From: Candidatus Lachnoclostridium stercorigallinarum | Lineage (GTDB): Bacteria > Bacillota > Clostridia > Lachnospirales > Lachnospiraceae | Length of the DNA: 36,951 nucleotides | NCBI GenBank assembly: GCA_019116745.1 | Contig: DXBC01000022.1 | Location: 1 to 36,951, forward strand | Direction: 5' to 3' | Shown here: positions 24,583 to 33,592 of the stretch, piece by piece | How positions within the stretch are numbered: position 1 is the stretch's first letter | How the letters are laid out: the number at the start of each line of letters is the position of its first letter | Notes under the pieces: model-generated | What the model was told of the DNA's origin: nothing | What the model saw: only the letters and a program-made list of their open reading frames with translations | Database searches by the model: none | Made by a program: the position numbers and the translations under genes

Positions 24583-25065
24583 ATGGCAGAGAAAAAAAAT
24601 ATTTTGACCTATGCAGGTCTGAAACAATATGAGGATGAGTTGCAGAACCTGAAAGTATTCAAGAGAAAGGAAGTCGCCCAGAAGATCAAAGAGGCGAGAG
24701 AGCAGGGGGACTTATCTGAGAATGCGGAGTACGATGCAGCAAAAGACGAGCAGAGAGACATTGAGGCCAGAATCGAGGAGCTGGAAAAACTGCTGAAGAA
24801 CGCAGAGGTTGTGGTTGAGGATGAGATCGATCTGGACAAGATCAATGTGGGCTGCAAGGTAAAGGTAAAAGATATGGAGTTTGACGAGGATATGGAGTTC
24901 TTTATTGTAGGCTCCACCGAGGCAAACAGCCTGCAGAATAAAATTTCCAACGAGTCTCCCGTGGGCCAGGCGCTGATCGGCAGGAAAGTGGGAGACGTGG
25001 TGGATGTGGAGACCCAGATGGGCACCATTCAGTATCAGGTGCTCGAGATCCAGAGAGTTTCATAA
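24583..25065 (+). CDS. greA: Transcription elongation factor GreA
   Basis: A 160-residue GreA. The N-terminal coiled coil (about 1-80) carries TYAGLKQYEDELQNLK and AREQGDLSENAEYDAAKDEQ, the latter holding the acidic tip that enters the RNA polymerase channel and stimulates transcript cleavage. The C-terminal FKBP-like domain ends SPVGQALIGRKVGDVVDVE. Length and motifs are standard. AGGAAGGAAG precedes the ATG. It has a consensus promoter of its own and is followed within 35 bases by a regulator gene instead of lysS. Confidence 0.97.
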   Translation: MAEKKNILTYAGLKQYEDELQNLKVFKRKEVAQKIKEAREQGDLSENAEYDAAKDEQRDIEARIEELEKLLKNAEVVVEDEIDLDKINVGCKVKVKDMEFDEDMEFFIVGSTEANSLQNKISNESPVGQALIGRKVGDVVDVETQMGTIQYQVLEIQRVS

Positions 25066-25098
25066 TCCGGATGACGGACAGCACCGGAGGAGATGACT

Positions 25099-25764
25099 GT
25101 GGATATTTTAGACTATTATAAGAAACTGGTGGATTTTCTGGGACTGGTGATGGGGGAAGACACAGAGGTGGTTTTGAGGGACTGCCGCAAACCCAATCAC
25201 GATATTGTCGCCATTGCCAACGGTCATGTGAGCGGCAGAACCATAGGCGCTCCCATCACGGATTTCACTCTGTCCGTACTGGCCAGTGAGCAGTGGAAAG
25301 AGAGGGATTACGTAGTCAATTATCTGGGAAAGGCAAAGCCCAACAAAAAGCTGCGCTCTTCCACCTATTTCATCCGGGAAAACGGAGAGCTGGTGGGTCA
25401 GCTCTGCATCAACATTGATATGACAAAATACCAGAAGCTGAGTGAGGAAATCCTCCGCCTGGGAGGTGTCGATCTGCTGCCGGAAGAGGAAGACGGACCG
25501 GTGTGCGGAGTGGCGGTGGAGACATTTTCCAACGATGTGATCCGGGATCTGCTGGAAAAAGCCGTCATGGAGACCATGGGGTCCTGCGAGGAGATCGTAA
25601 GGGAGAGGCTGACCCAGGATGACAGGATCGCCATAGTGGAAAAGCTGAACCGGGGCGGCCTGTTTCAGCTGAAGGGAGCTGTGGGAGAAGCGGCAGAATA
25701 TCTCTACTGCTCGGAAGCCAGCATTTACCGGTATTTGTCAAAAATTTCAAAGGGAAAAAACTGA
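25099..25764 (+). CDS. YheO-type transcriptional regulator (PAS-like sensor + HTH)
   Basis: About 221 residues. The N-terminal YheO/PAS-like domain (about 5-110) includes DTEVVLRDCRKPNHDIVAIANGHVSGRTIGAP and FIRENGELVGQLCINIDMT. The C-terminal helix-turn-helix (about 160-220) includes DRIAIVEKLNRGGLFQLKGAV and SEASIYRYL. Relatives such as DauR regulate amino acid catabolism. GGAGG stands 8 bases before GTG 25099; the ATG at 25093 is nearly in contact with that site, so GTG is preferred. It is probably transcribed with greA and ends at a strong terminator. The next genes, a symporter and flavoprotein, are natural candidates for its control. Confidence 0.82.
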   Translation: MDILDYYKKLVDFLGLVMGEDTEVVLRDCRKPNHDIVAIANGHVSGRTIGAPITDFTLSVLASEQWKERDYVVNYLGKAKPNKKLRSSTYFIRENGELVGQLCINIDMTKYQKLSEEILRLGGVDLLPEEEDGPVCGVAVETFSNDVIRDLLEKAVMETMGSCEEIVRERLTQDDRIAIVEKLNRGGLFQLKGAVGEAAEYLYCSEASIYRYLSKISKGKN

Positions 25765-25786
25765 AAAGGGAAAAGTCAGATACAGA

Positions 25787-25831
25787 TGTCGGCAGGGACG
25801 CCAGAAATGCGTTTCCGGCCGGCATTTTTTT
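25787..25831 (+). terminator. Terminator after the YheO-type regulator
   Basis: Outer stem TGTCGGC (25787-25793) pairs with GCCGGCA (25818-25824), an inner GACGC/GCGTT stem adds stability, and seven T residues follow (25825-25831). Confidence 0.88.
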
Positions 25832-25928
25832 ATTTCACAGGAAACTTCCTTCCTATGAGACAAAAACGCTTCGCGTGAGGATCGCACTGCGGCAGCCTTT
25901 CCTGTATGTGCAGAATGTTATTTCATTA

Positions 25929-25982
25929 TAATAATAAATTATTATTAATATAATTGACTTTTATTACAGATCATTGTATAAT
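25929..25982 (+). promoter_or_regulatory. Promoter and AT-rich palindrome for the symporter-flavoprotein unit
   Basis: TTGACT (25954-25959), a 17-base spacer and TATAAT (25977-25982). Just upstream lies a perfect inverted repeat TAATAATA-AAT-TATTATTA (25929-25947), which could be a regulator operator or an UP element. The gap 25832-26086 holds no gene. Confidence 0.82.
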
Positions 25983-26086
25983 CAGATTAAACACACAATA
26001 TAAGATGAAAATTATTTGTGCGTTTTATACAAATTGGGAGTTGGATGGCAGAAAAATTATTTTTGAGGGGAGAATGGAGGAATGAA

Positions 26087-27412
26087 ATGGTGATACAGGA
26101 ATTATTTGCAGTGGACAGCGTCATTTCCGCCGGAATCGTTGTCCTGTTTTTGATTATGGTCTATGCCATGAACCATCTGCCGAAGAAAAAATTCAGCTTC
26201 GCGTCCCGGGTGCTCATAGGCACCGGCTGCGGGACCGTTTTCGGGCTGGCGGTATATGGACTGGGAGCGGCCGGGGCAGGAGGGCTGACCACAGCCGGCG
26301 TATCTCAGTGGTTTTCCGCTGTGTCCATGATATATCTGGGACTGTTCCGGATGCTCATCGGACCGGTGATCTTTATCTGCACGGCCCGCATGGTGATCCA
26401 CACTCCGGCGTATAAGGTGACTCCCAGGGAAGTGAAAGTGAAAAAACAGGTGAACACCCTGATGGTAGCGCTGGCCTGCGGAGTGGGACTTCTTTTCGGG
26501 ATTCTGTTTGATGTGGGAAGCGCGGAAGGCGGTTTCGGCGCGGTTCGCACAGGGGGAGAGAGTATTCCGGAGATTGTGCTGGGGCTGATGCCGGTGAATG
26601 GGGCGGCGGATCTCCTTTTGGGCAGGGTTGTGGCCGTGTTTGTGGCGGGAGGCCTTGGGGGAATTGCCGCCAGGAGAATGTCCGGGAAATATATGGATAC
26701 GGTAAAGCCCTTTTTTGACCTGACGGACGCGGCCTTTTCCATCATGGGAAGCGTGTGCAAGACGGTGATTGCCTGGAAGCCTGCTGGGGCGGCGGCCATT
26801 ATGGCGGCTTTGACGGCGGTTTCCGGACCGGAGGTTCTCTGGCGGATCATAAAATTTCTTCTGGTGCTCACCCTGGCGGCCGGGGTAATGCTGGCGATTC
26901 AGCTTCTTCTGTCTGCAGTGTGCGGCGTCAGTCCGGCGGCATTTTTCCGGGCGGGAAAAGAAGCTATGGTGAAGGCTCTGAAAACCAGATCCGGATCGGC
27001 CTGTCTGCCGGAGGCCCAGAAAGCCCTCGCGGAGGGCCTGGGGCTGAAGAAAGAAATTACAAATGAAGTATCTGCCTACGCCATTTCCTCCGGGATGCAG
27101 GGCTGCGCGGCTCTGTTTCCGGCGATGGCGCTGGTATTTACGGTGCATATGGCAGGGGGGACGTTTACTCCCGGGATGATCGCGGCTGCGCTGATTGTGG
27201 TCACTGTGGTCTCCTACGGAATCACCGGAGCGCCGGGAACGGCCACCATGGCGGAGTTTGCGGCGGTGATGGGCACGGGAATGGAAGGAGCAGTCTCCGG
27301 ACTGGGAGCGATGATTGCCATTGACCCCATCGGGGATGTGCCCAGAACGCTGATCAATGTAACCGGCTGTATGACAAACGCGATTATCGCAGAAAGAAGG
27401 TTGAGAGAATGA
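26087..27412 (+). CDS. TcyP-like cation:dicarboxylate/amino acid symporter (SDF family)
   Basis: A 441-residue membrane protein with 8-9 hydrophobic segments and the DAACS/SDF core fold. In the substrate region TM8 keeps D413, D417, R420 and N424 (DPIGDVPRTLINVTG), but the sodium-site Asp after NVTG is Cys428. The TM7 motif NMDGT of glutamate transporters is replaced by GMQGC (336-340) followed by AALFPAM, as in the L-cystine transporter TcyP branch (NGCAG.YPAM). It probably takes up cystine or a related compound. GGAGG lies 6 bases before ATG 26087; upstream in-frame ATGs have poorer sites. The stop overlaps the flavoprotein start (ATGA), so the two are coupled. Confidence 0.82.
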   Translation: MVIQELFAVDSVISAGIVVLFLIMVYAMNHLPKKKFSFASRVLIGTGCGTVFGLAVYGLGAAGAGGLTTAGVSQWFSAVSMIYLGLFRMLIGPVIFICTARMVIHTPAYKVTPREVKVKKQVNTLMVALACGVGLLFGILFDVGSAEGGFGAVRTGGESIPEIVLGLMPVNGAADLLLGRVVAVFVAGGLGGIAARRMSGKYMDTVKPFFDLTDAAFSIMGSVCKTVIAWKPAGAAAIMAALTAVSGPEVLWRIIKFLLVLTLAAGVMLAIQLLLSAVCGVSPAAFFRAGKEAMVKALKTRSGSACLPEAQKALAEGLGLKKEITNEVSAYAISSGMQGCAALFPAMALVFTVHMAGGTFTPGMIAAALIVVTVVSYGITGAPGTATMAEFAAVMGTGMEGAVSGLGAMIAIDPIGDVPRTLINVTGCMTNAIIAERRLRE

Positions 27413-28752
27413 AAGTAGTGATCATCGGCGCAGTGGCAGCCGGAATGTCGGCGGCATCCAAGCTGAAGAGAAACCTGAAGGACCAGGTGGAGATCATGGT
27501 TTATGAGAAGGGCGGCGAGGTATCCTACGGAGCCTGCGGCATTCCCTTTTACATTTCCGATCACATCAAACAGGGAAAGGAGCTGATTGCCAGAACGGCG
27601 GAGGAGTTTTTCCAGAGCGGAATTCCCATCAAAACCTACCACGAAGTGCTCCATGCGGACACGGACAAAAAGACGGTGCTGGTGAGAAATCTGAAAACAG
27701 GAGAAGAGTTTGAGGACACCTACGACAAACTGGTGGTGGGCAGCGGTGCGGCGGTGCGCCATTTCCCGCCCTTTGACAGAGAGTATGAAAATCTCTTTGA
27801 GATCCGGGATGTGGCAGACGGCACCAGGGTAAAGACGGCCCTGCTTGAGGAGAAAAACCGCCATGTGGTGATTGTGGGAGCCGGCTTTATCGGGCTGGAA
27901 GTTTCCGAGGCCTGCCGCAGATACGGAAAAGAGGTTACGGTGGTGGAGCTGGCGGATCACATTCTCTCCTCCTTTGATCCGGAAGTGAGTCAGGCTCTGG
28001 AAGAGGAGATGGAGAAAAACGGAGTGACTGTCAAAACCGGTTGCAAAGTGGTGGATCTGAAGGCAGAAAACGGCCGCATCACCGCTGCGGTGGTGGAAGC
28101 CGGAGACGGGAGCAGAGAGGAACTTCCTGCGGACATTCTCATCAACAGCGCGGGAATCGCCCCGGCCACCGCTTTTATCGATACGGTGGAGAAGGCGAAA
28201 AACGGCGCCATTCTGGTAAACGAGAGGATGGAGACCAGCGCGGAAGATGTGTATGCTGCCGGCGACTGCAGCATCATGCGTTCCGCTATCACCGGGGAAT
28301 ATACCTACGCGCCTCTGGGCACCAACGCCAACAAGCAGGGGCGGATCATCGGGGACGTGCTGGGCGGAGTGACGCCGAAGCCCTTTAAGCTGATTGGAAG
28401 CTCGGCTCTGCGGCTCTTTGGCCTGGATGCGGCGAAGGTGGGACTTTCCGAGAAGGAGGCAAAGTCCCACGGCCTGGATTACAAGGCTCATATGATTACG
28501 GGAAACAGCTACGCCTCCTATTACGGGACGGAAAAGCTGAATATCAAGGTGATTTACGACCGGGCCACCAGGAAGATTCTGGGAGCGGAGACCTGGGGAG
28601 CGGGAATCGTGGTTCCCAGGGCCAACTACTATGCCATCGCCATCTACAGCGGGCTGACTGTGGATGAGATGGGATTTATGGATCTGTGCTATTCTCCGCC
28701 GTTTTCCGGCGTGTGGGATGCGGCTCTCATTGCGTCCAACACGGCAAAGTAG
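27409..28752 (+). CDS. CoA-disulfide reductase-like FAD/NAD(P) oxidoreductase
   Basis: A 447-residue pyridine-nucleotide-disulfide oxidoreductase. The FAD motif is VIIGAVAAGMSAA at the N-terminus; the single redox Cys43 lies in SYGACGIPFYI, as in CoA-disulfide reductases, NADH oxidases and persulfide reductases; the NAD(P) motif is VVIVGAGFIGLE; and the second FAD motif is VYAAGDC. The C-terminal dimer domain ends CYSPPFSGVWDAAL, like CoADR. The expected reaction is NAD(P)H-dependent reduction of a low-molecular-weight disulfide, persulfide or oxygen. It overlaps the TcyP-like symporter by 4 bases, which suggests a cystine or disulfide substrate. No rhodanese domain is attached. Confidence 0.87.
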   Translation: MKVVIIGAVAAGMSAASKLKRNLKDQVEIMVYEKGGEVSYGACGIPFYISDHIKQGKELIARTAEEFFQSGIPIKTYHEVLHADTDKKTVLVRNLKTGEEFEDTYDKLVVGSGAAVRHFPPFDREYENLFEIRDVADGTRVKTALLEEKNRHVVIVGAGFIGLEVSEACRRYGKEVTVVELADHILSSFDPEVSQALEEEMEKNGVTVKTGCKVVDLKAENGRITAAVVEAGDGSREELPADILINSAGIAPATAFIDTVEKAKNGAILVNERMETSAEDVYAAGDCSIMRSAITGEYTYAPLGTNANKQGRIIGDVLGGVTPKPFKLIGSSALRLFGLDAAKVGLSEKEAKSHGLDYKAHMITGNSYASYYGTEKLNIKVIYDRATRKILGAETWGAGIVVPRANYYAIAIYSGLTVDEMGFMDLCYSPPFSGVWDAALIASNTAK

Positions 28753-28819
28753 GCGGATGAACAGATAAGCAGTCATATAGGGGTATAAAATAAGAAAATC
28801 TCAAAAAGGAGAGAAATGT

Positions 28820-30388
28820 ATGGAAAAGACAACTGCAAAGAAAAAGTCCTGGATTCTTCGGTTTCTGGATAAAATCGAAGTAGCGGGAAACAAGCTCCCT
28901 CACCCGATGACCATTTTCTTCTACCTGTGTATTCTGGTAGTGGCGGTGTCCGGAATCGGCTCCCTCATGGGCTGGAGCGCCACCGGTGAGATGTACAATT
29001 CCGCCACCGGAGCAGTGGAGGAGACCACGGTAAATATTGTAAACCTGTTCAGCTTTTCCGGACTGAGGTATATGCTCACCTCGGCGGTGTCCAACTTTAC
29101 CAGCTATGCGCCTCTGGGCTTCACCCTGGTAATCATGCTGGGAATCGGTGTGGCGGAGCACTCCGGCTGGCTCAACGGCCTGATCCGCAAGGTGGTGGAG
29201 ATCACCCCGGCATTTCTGGTGACTCCCATGGTGGTGTTCATCGGCGTTATGACCAACATTGCGGAAAATGCCGGCTATGTGGTGTTCATCCCTCTGGCGG
29301 CCATGATTTTCCGGGCTTATAAAAAGCATCCCTTAGCCGGTGTGGCAGCGGGCTTTGCCGGCGTATCCGGCGGCTTTTCCGCCAACCTGATCATCGGTTC
29401 CACCGATACCATCCTGTCCGGCTTCTCAGACGCGGCGGCAAAGACTCTGGATCCGACCTACAGCGTCACCCCTCTGTCCAACTGGTATTTCATGATCGTG
29501 TCCACCTTTGTGATTACAGCCATCGGAACCTTTGTGACGGAGAAGATCGTGATTCCCCGCCTGGGCCCGTACAAGGAGAACGGAGACGGTACTCTGGTAG
29601 AGCCCAGCGGCGAGATGACGGCAAAGGAAAACCGTGCGCTGAAAGTGGCAAACTGGGTATTTCTGGCAATCGTTGCCCTTTATGTGATCTCCTGCATTCC
29701 CCAGAATTCCTTTATGAGAAATGCGGAGACCGGCAGCCTGATTGAAAATTCCACCCTGTTAAACTCCATTATCCCGCTGTTTACCCTGCTGTTCTTTGTT
29801 CCGGCTCTGGTTTACGGAAAGATCTGCGGCGTGTTTAAAAATGACAAGGATGTGGTGGGAGCATTCAGCAAGTCTATTGCATCCGTATCCGGCTTTGTGG
29901 CCATGGCATTTGTGGCGGCTCAGTTTACCAATTATTTTACCTACACCAATATCGGACGGATCCTGTCCTTTAAGGGTGCGGAGCTGCTTCAGAGAATGAA
30001 TATCCATCCCATCGGCCTGATGGTATGCTTTGTGCTTCTGACCGGATTTATCAACCTGTTTATGGCATCCGCTTCCGCGAAGTACGCCATCTTCGCGCCG
30101 GTGTTTGTGCCCATGTTCATGGGAATGGGACTGTCTCCGGAGATCACTCAGGTGGCTTACCGGATCGGCGACAGTACCATGAATATCATCGCTCCCGTGC
30201 TGGCATGGATTCCCTACATCCTGACCATCATGAGAAAATACGACAAGGACAGCGGCTGGGGAACCCTGGTATCCTGCATGGTGCCCTATTCGTTCGCATT
30301 CCTTATCGGCTGGGTCGCTCTGCTGGTGATCTGGATGGTGTTAAATCTGCCTCTGGGACCGGGAGCGCCTGTATTTTACGGAATGTAA
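28820..30388 (+). CDS. AbgT-family transporter
   Basis: A 522-residue membrane protein with about 11-13 hydrophobic segments. The start region FLDKIEVAGNKLPHPMTIFF and later GVMTNIAENAGYVVFIPLAA, GGFSANLIIGSTDTILSGF and GDSTMNIIAPVLAWIPYI are AbgT hallmarks. AbgT of E. coli imports p-aminobenzoyl-glutamate; other members export antimetabolites. AAAGGAGAG precedes ATG 28820. It follows the flavoprotein by 67 bases and precedes an M24 peptidase by 34 bases on the same strand, so an amidated or dipeptide-like amino acid substrate is plausible. The actual substrate cannot be read from sequence. Confidence 0.9.
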   Translation: MEKTTAKKKSWILRFLDKIEVAGNKLPHPMTIFFYLCILVVAVSGIGSLMGWSATGEMYNSATGAVEETTVNIVNLFSFSGLRYMLTSAVSNFTSYAPLGFTLVIMLGIGVAEHSGWLNGLIRKVVEITPAFLVTPMVVFIGVMTNIAENAGYVVFIPLAAMIFRAYKKHPLAGVAAGFAGVSGGFSANLIIGSTDTILSGFSDAAAKTLDPTYSVTPLSNWYFMIVSTFVITAIGTFVTEKIVIPRLGPYKENGDGTLVEPSGEMTAKENRALKVANWVFLAIVALYVISCIPQNSFMRNAETGSLIENSTLLNSIIPLFTLLFFVPALVYGKICGVFKNDKDVVGAFSKSIASVSGFVAMAFVAAQFTNYFTYTNIGRILSFKGAELLQRMNIHPIGLMVCFVLLTGFINLFMASASAKYAIFAPVFVPMFMGMGLSPEITQVAYRIGDSTMNIIAPVLAWIPYILTIMRKYDKDSGWGTLVSCMVPYSFAFLIGWVALLVIWMVLNLPLGPGAPVFYGM

Positions 30389-30422
30389 TCAGATTTCTCT
30401 GTACAGATAAGGAGGAAAACAG

Positions 30423-31499
30423 ATGTTTGAGGAGAGAATAAAACGTGTATTGGGGAAAATGAAGGACCGGGGACTGGAGCAGATGCTCATCAGCGACCCG
30501 CCGTCCATCTTTTACCTGACGGGAAGATGGATTCTTCCCAACGAGCGCCTGCTGGCTCTGTATCTGAGTGCGGACGGAAACCATAAGCTGTTTGTAAATA
30601 AGCTGTTTAAGGTGGACGGGGACATCGGCATGGAAAAAGTGTGGTTTACCGATACGGATCCCGGCTGCGAGATCATCGCTTCTTATACGGATCATGAAAA
30701 GCCCCTGGGCATCGATAAGAAAATGGCGGCGAAGTTTCTGCTGGAGCTGATGGATTTAAAGGCGGGAAGCAGCTTTGTAAACGCCTCCGAGTGCGTGGAC
30801 GGCGCCCGCCGGGTAAAGGACGGGGACGAGCAGGCGAAGATGATCTACGCCTCCCAGATCAACGATCAGGCCATGGCGGAGTTCCGGGGGCTGATCAGAG
30901 AGGGCGTGACGGAGCTGGAGGTGGCAGCGGGAATGAATGCCATCTACAGGCGGCTGGGAACCCAGGGACCGTCCTTCGGACCGCTGGTGAGCTTCGGGGC
31001 CAACGCGGCGGAGGGACACCACAAGCCGGACAATACGGTGTTAAAGCCGGGGGACTGCGTGCTCTTTGACGTGGGCTGCAAGGTGAACGATTACTGTTCG
31101 GACATGACCAGAACCTTCTTTTATCAGAGCGTATCGGAAAAGCAGAGAGAGGTCTACGAGGTGGTAAAGAAAGCCAATCTGGCTGCCCAGGCTGCCATGA
31201 AGCCCGGCATGAGATTCTGCGACATCGACAAGGTGGCCAGGGATATTATCACGGAAGCGGGATACGGCCCGAATTTTACTCACCGTCTTGGCCACTGCAT
31301 CGGAATTGAGGTCCACGACGCGGGAGATGTGTCCGCCGCCAACCAGGACGTAGTGGAGGAGGGCATGATCTTCTCCTGCGAGCCCGGCATCTACCTGCCG
31401 GGAGAGTTCGGCGTGAGGATTGAGGATCTGATGCTGATCACAAAGGACGGAGCCATGAGCTTAAATAAAGATTCCAAGGAGCTGGAGATTATTCCGTAG
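30423..31499 (+). CDS. M24-family Xaa-Pro-type peptidase
   Basis: A 358-residue pita-bread metallopeptidase with a creatinase-like N-domain (about 1-130) and an M24 catalytic domain. All five metal ligands are visible: D216 (LFDVGCK), D227 (SDMTRTF), H291 (RLGHCIGIEVHD), E320 (CEPGIYL) and E334 (VRIEDL). It should hydrolyse X-Pro dipeptides or remove residues before Pro. AAGGAGG stands 6 bases before the ATG. It directly follows the AbgT transporter, suggesting that imported peptide-like compounds are cleaved here. No clear terminator follows; only a weak TTCCGT/ACGGAA hairpin (31492-31519). Confidence 0.9.
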   Translation: MFEERIKRVLGKMKDRGLEQMLISDPPSIFYLTGRWILPNERLLALYLSADGNHKLFVNKLFKVDGDIGMEKVWFTDTDPGCEIIASYTDHEKPLGIDKKMAAKFLLELMDLKAGSSFVNASECVDGARRVKDGDEQAKMIYASQINDQAMAEFRGLIREGVTELEVAAGMNAIYRRLGTQGPSFGPLVSFGANAAEGHHKPDNTVLKPGDCVLFDVGCKVNDYCSDMTRTFFYQSVSEKQREVYEVVKKANLAAQAAMKPGMRFCDIDKVARDIITEAGYGPNFTHRLGHCIGIEVHDAGDVSAANQDVVEEGMIFSCEPGIYLPGEFGVRIEDLMLITKDGAMSLNKDSKELEIIP

Positions 31500-31607
31500 A
31501 CAGCTCATTGAACAACGGAAGAGTTGGAAACGAAAATTGTATTATATGCCACAAAAAATCTGCGGAAATTCATTCAGGCAGATATATATGAAAAAAACTG
31601 CGGGATT

Positions 31608-31613
31608 TATAAT
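31608..31613 (+). promoter_or_regulatory. Possible -10 element upstream of the OYE-like gene
   Basis: TATAAT at 31608-31613 lies 32 bases before the start codon in an AT-rich gap (31500-31645). No good -35 is present, so activation, perhaps by the nearby Crp/Fnr-type regulator, is possible. No clear Crp/Fnr palindrome was found. Confidence 0.4.
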
Positions 31614-31645
31614 GAAAGCAGAAATAAATGAAAGGGGCGTGTAAT

Positions 31646-33583
31646 ATGAATCATCAGTTTCCAACTCTTTTCAGTCCGTACAAAATCGGAAATGTGGAGA
31701 TCAAAAACAGAATATGCAAGGCTCCGCAGACTACGGGATTAAGCCATATGGACGGCACGGTTTCCTCCCGCCTGGTCCGCTGCTATGAGGATCTGGCAAA
31801 AGGGGAAGTGGGCATGATCATTGTGGAGTATGCCTTTGTGGACAGGGACTGCAGCAAATCGGCGTCCAACCAGCTGGGAATCTGTGACGACGAATATATT
31901 GTCGGTCTGGGCTGGCTGGCGGATACGATTAAAAACAATGACTGTGTCCCCTGTATCCAGATTGAGCATTGCGGCCGTCAGAGGTTTCTCGGTCCGCCTA
32001 TGAAGTCAGCCTCCCCCAATCCCTGGCCGCTGATGTATGAGCGGTACGGACAGGCGGCGATCCCTGAAGAGCTGACTATTGAGGAGATTCATCAGTTGAT
32101 TGAAGATTTCGGCCGGGCGGCTCTCAGGGCCAAGACTGCAGGATTTCAGGTAGTGGAGATTCACGGGGCTCACGGGTATCTGATCACCAATTTCCTCTCT
32201 CCCTTTACCAATCAGAGGAAAGACTGGTACGGGGGAAGCAGGGAAAATCGGTTCCGTTTCCTGGAGCAGGTGTTTAAGCGCTGCAGGGAGTATGTGGGAG
32301 AGGACTTCCCCATTATTGTCCGCCTCAGCGGGACAGACTATGAGCCGGGCGGCATGACCATCGAGGATACGATCTACTACGCGAAAAGGCTGGAAGAGCT
32401 GGGATGCGCGGCTATTGATGTGAGCGGAGGAGACCATCATCAGATGATTCATCAGGTGAGTCCCATGCAGATCCCCAGAGGGCACAATGTGTGGGCGGCG
32501 GAAGCAATTAAAAAAGAGGTGAACATTCCCGTATTTGCCACCGGTTCCATCACTCAGCCCCAGTTTGCCGAAGAGATTCTTGCCAGCGGAAAAGCAGATT
32601 TTATCAGCATGGGTCGGCCTCTTCTGGCGGATCCCTACTGGGCGAAAAAAGCCATGGAAGGACATCCGGAGGATATTTCTCCCTGTATCCGCTGCAATGA
32701 GGGATGTCTGGACAGAGGAAATCATCTGGGAAAATCCATCAACTGTACCATGAATCCCCTTCTGGGATTTGAAGATGCTCTGGCCCTGAGGCCGGCGGAA
32801 CATCCGGAAAAGATTGCCGTAGTGGGAGGCGGTCCTGCCGGCATGAAGGCGGCAGATGCGGCGGCCCTGAGAGGCCATCAGGTAAGTCTGTTTGAAAAGC
32901 GGAAACTGGGTGGTTATCTCCACGAGGCTTCCTATCCGGAATTTAAGGCGGATATCAGGGATGCCCTGAACTATCTGGTGACCCAGGTGCGCAAGCACGG
33001 AGTGACGATTGTGGAGAAGGAAGCAAAACTGGAGGATCTCACCGACTTTGACGCGGTCATTGTGGCGGCGGGAGCTTCTCCCGTGGGACTGAAAGTGCCG
33101 GGAGCAGACCGGCCCAATGTGACTCTGGCTGTTGATGTGCTGTGCGGAGAGGCGGAAAAGCCTTCCGGAAAAATTGTGGTAATAGGGGGAGGGATGATCG
33201 GAACTGAGACGGCGGTTCTGTTCGGACAGAATCCGGATAATCAGGTGACGATTATTGAAATGCTTCCTCAGATTATGAAAGGCTGCAGCGACAGCGATCG
33301 CACGGTGTATGGGGAGATGATCCGGGAACATCATATTCAGGTGTTTACATCTTCCAGGGTAACGGAGATTACAGACGAAGGCGTTGTGATGGAACAGAAC
33401 GGCAGGCGCCGGCTGATTCCTGCAGATCACGTATTTCTGGCCACGGGAATGAGACCGAACCGGGATCTGTATGACAGTCTGAAAGCACAGGGGCGCCGGG
33501 TGTATAATGTGGGAGACAGCCTGGAGCTGGGAAAAATTTATGATGCCATACATACGGGCTACAAAGCCGGATGGAAGATATAA
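31646..33583 (+). CDS. NADH:flavin oxidoreductase of the OYE / 2,4-dienoyl-CoA reductase (BaiCD-like) family
   Basis: A 645-residue three-part flavoenzyme. The Old Yellow Enzyme FMN barrel (about 5-340) has EIHGAHGYLITNFLSP and DWYGGSRENR. The [4Fe-4S] motif has Cys347, Cys350, Cys354 and Cys367. The C-terminal half carries FAD and NAD(P) Rossmann motifs (VVGGGPAGM near 393; VVIGGGMIG further on). Relatives reduce enoates, dienoyl-CoAs or bile-acid enones using NADH through FAD, Fe-S and FMN. The substrate here is unknown. AAAGGGG precedes ATG 31646; the in-frame ATG at 31628 lies upstream of that site. It converges on a Crp/Fnr regulator, with a terminator between. Confidence 0.9.
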   Translation: MNHQFPTLFSPYKIGNVEIKNRICKAPQTTGLSHMDGTVSSRLVRCYEDLAKGEVGMIIVEYAFVDRDCSKSASNQLGICDDEYIVGLGWLADTIKNNDCVPCIQIEHCGRQRFLGPPMKSASPNPWPLMYERYGQAAIPEELTIEEIHQLIEDFGRAALRAKTAGFQVVEIHGAHGYLITNFLSPFTNQRKDWYGGSRENRFRFLEQVFKRCREYVGEDFPIIVRLSGTDYEPGGMTIEDTIYYAKRLEELGCAAIDVSGGDHHQMIHQVSPMQIPRGHNVWAAEAIKKEVNIPVFATGSITQPQFAEEILASGKADFISMGRPLLADPYWAKKAMEGHPEDISPCIRCNEGCLDRGNHLGKSINCTMNPLLGFEDALALRPAEHPEKIAVVGGGPAGMKAADAAALRGHQVSLFEKRKLGGYLHEASYPEFKADIRDALNYLVTQVRKHGVTIVEKEAKLEDLTDFDAVIVAAGASPVGLKVPGADRPNVTLAVDVLCGEAEKPSGKIVVIGGGMIGTETAVLFGQNPDNQVTIIEMLPQIMKGCSDSDRTVYGEMIREHHIQVFTSSRVTEITDEGVVMEQNGRRRLIPADHVFLATGMRPNRDLYDSLKAQGRRVYNVGDSLELGKIYDAIHTGYKAGWKI

Positions 33584-33592
33584 AGAGATCAG

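Noticed and set aside
27214-28776. 520-codon open frame on the minus strand opposite the flavoprotein
   Set aside because: A shadow frame created by G+C-rich codon bias; the plus-strand protein is unmistakable.
31500-31645. Crp/Fnr binding palindrome upstream of the OYE-like gene
   Set aside because: I looked for TTGAT- or TGTGA-type symmetric sites; none was convincing.
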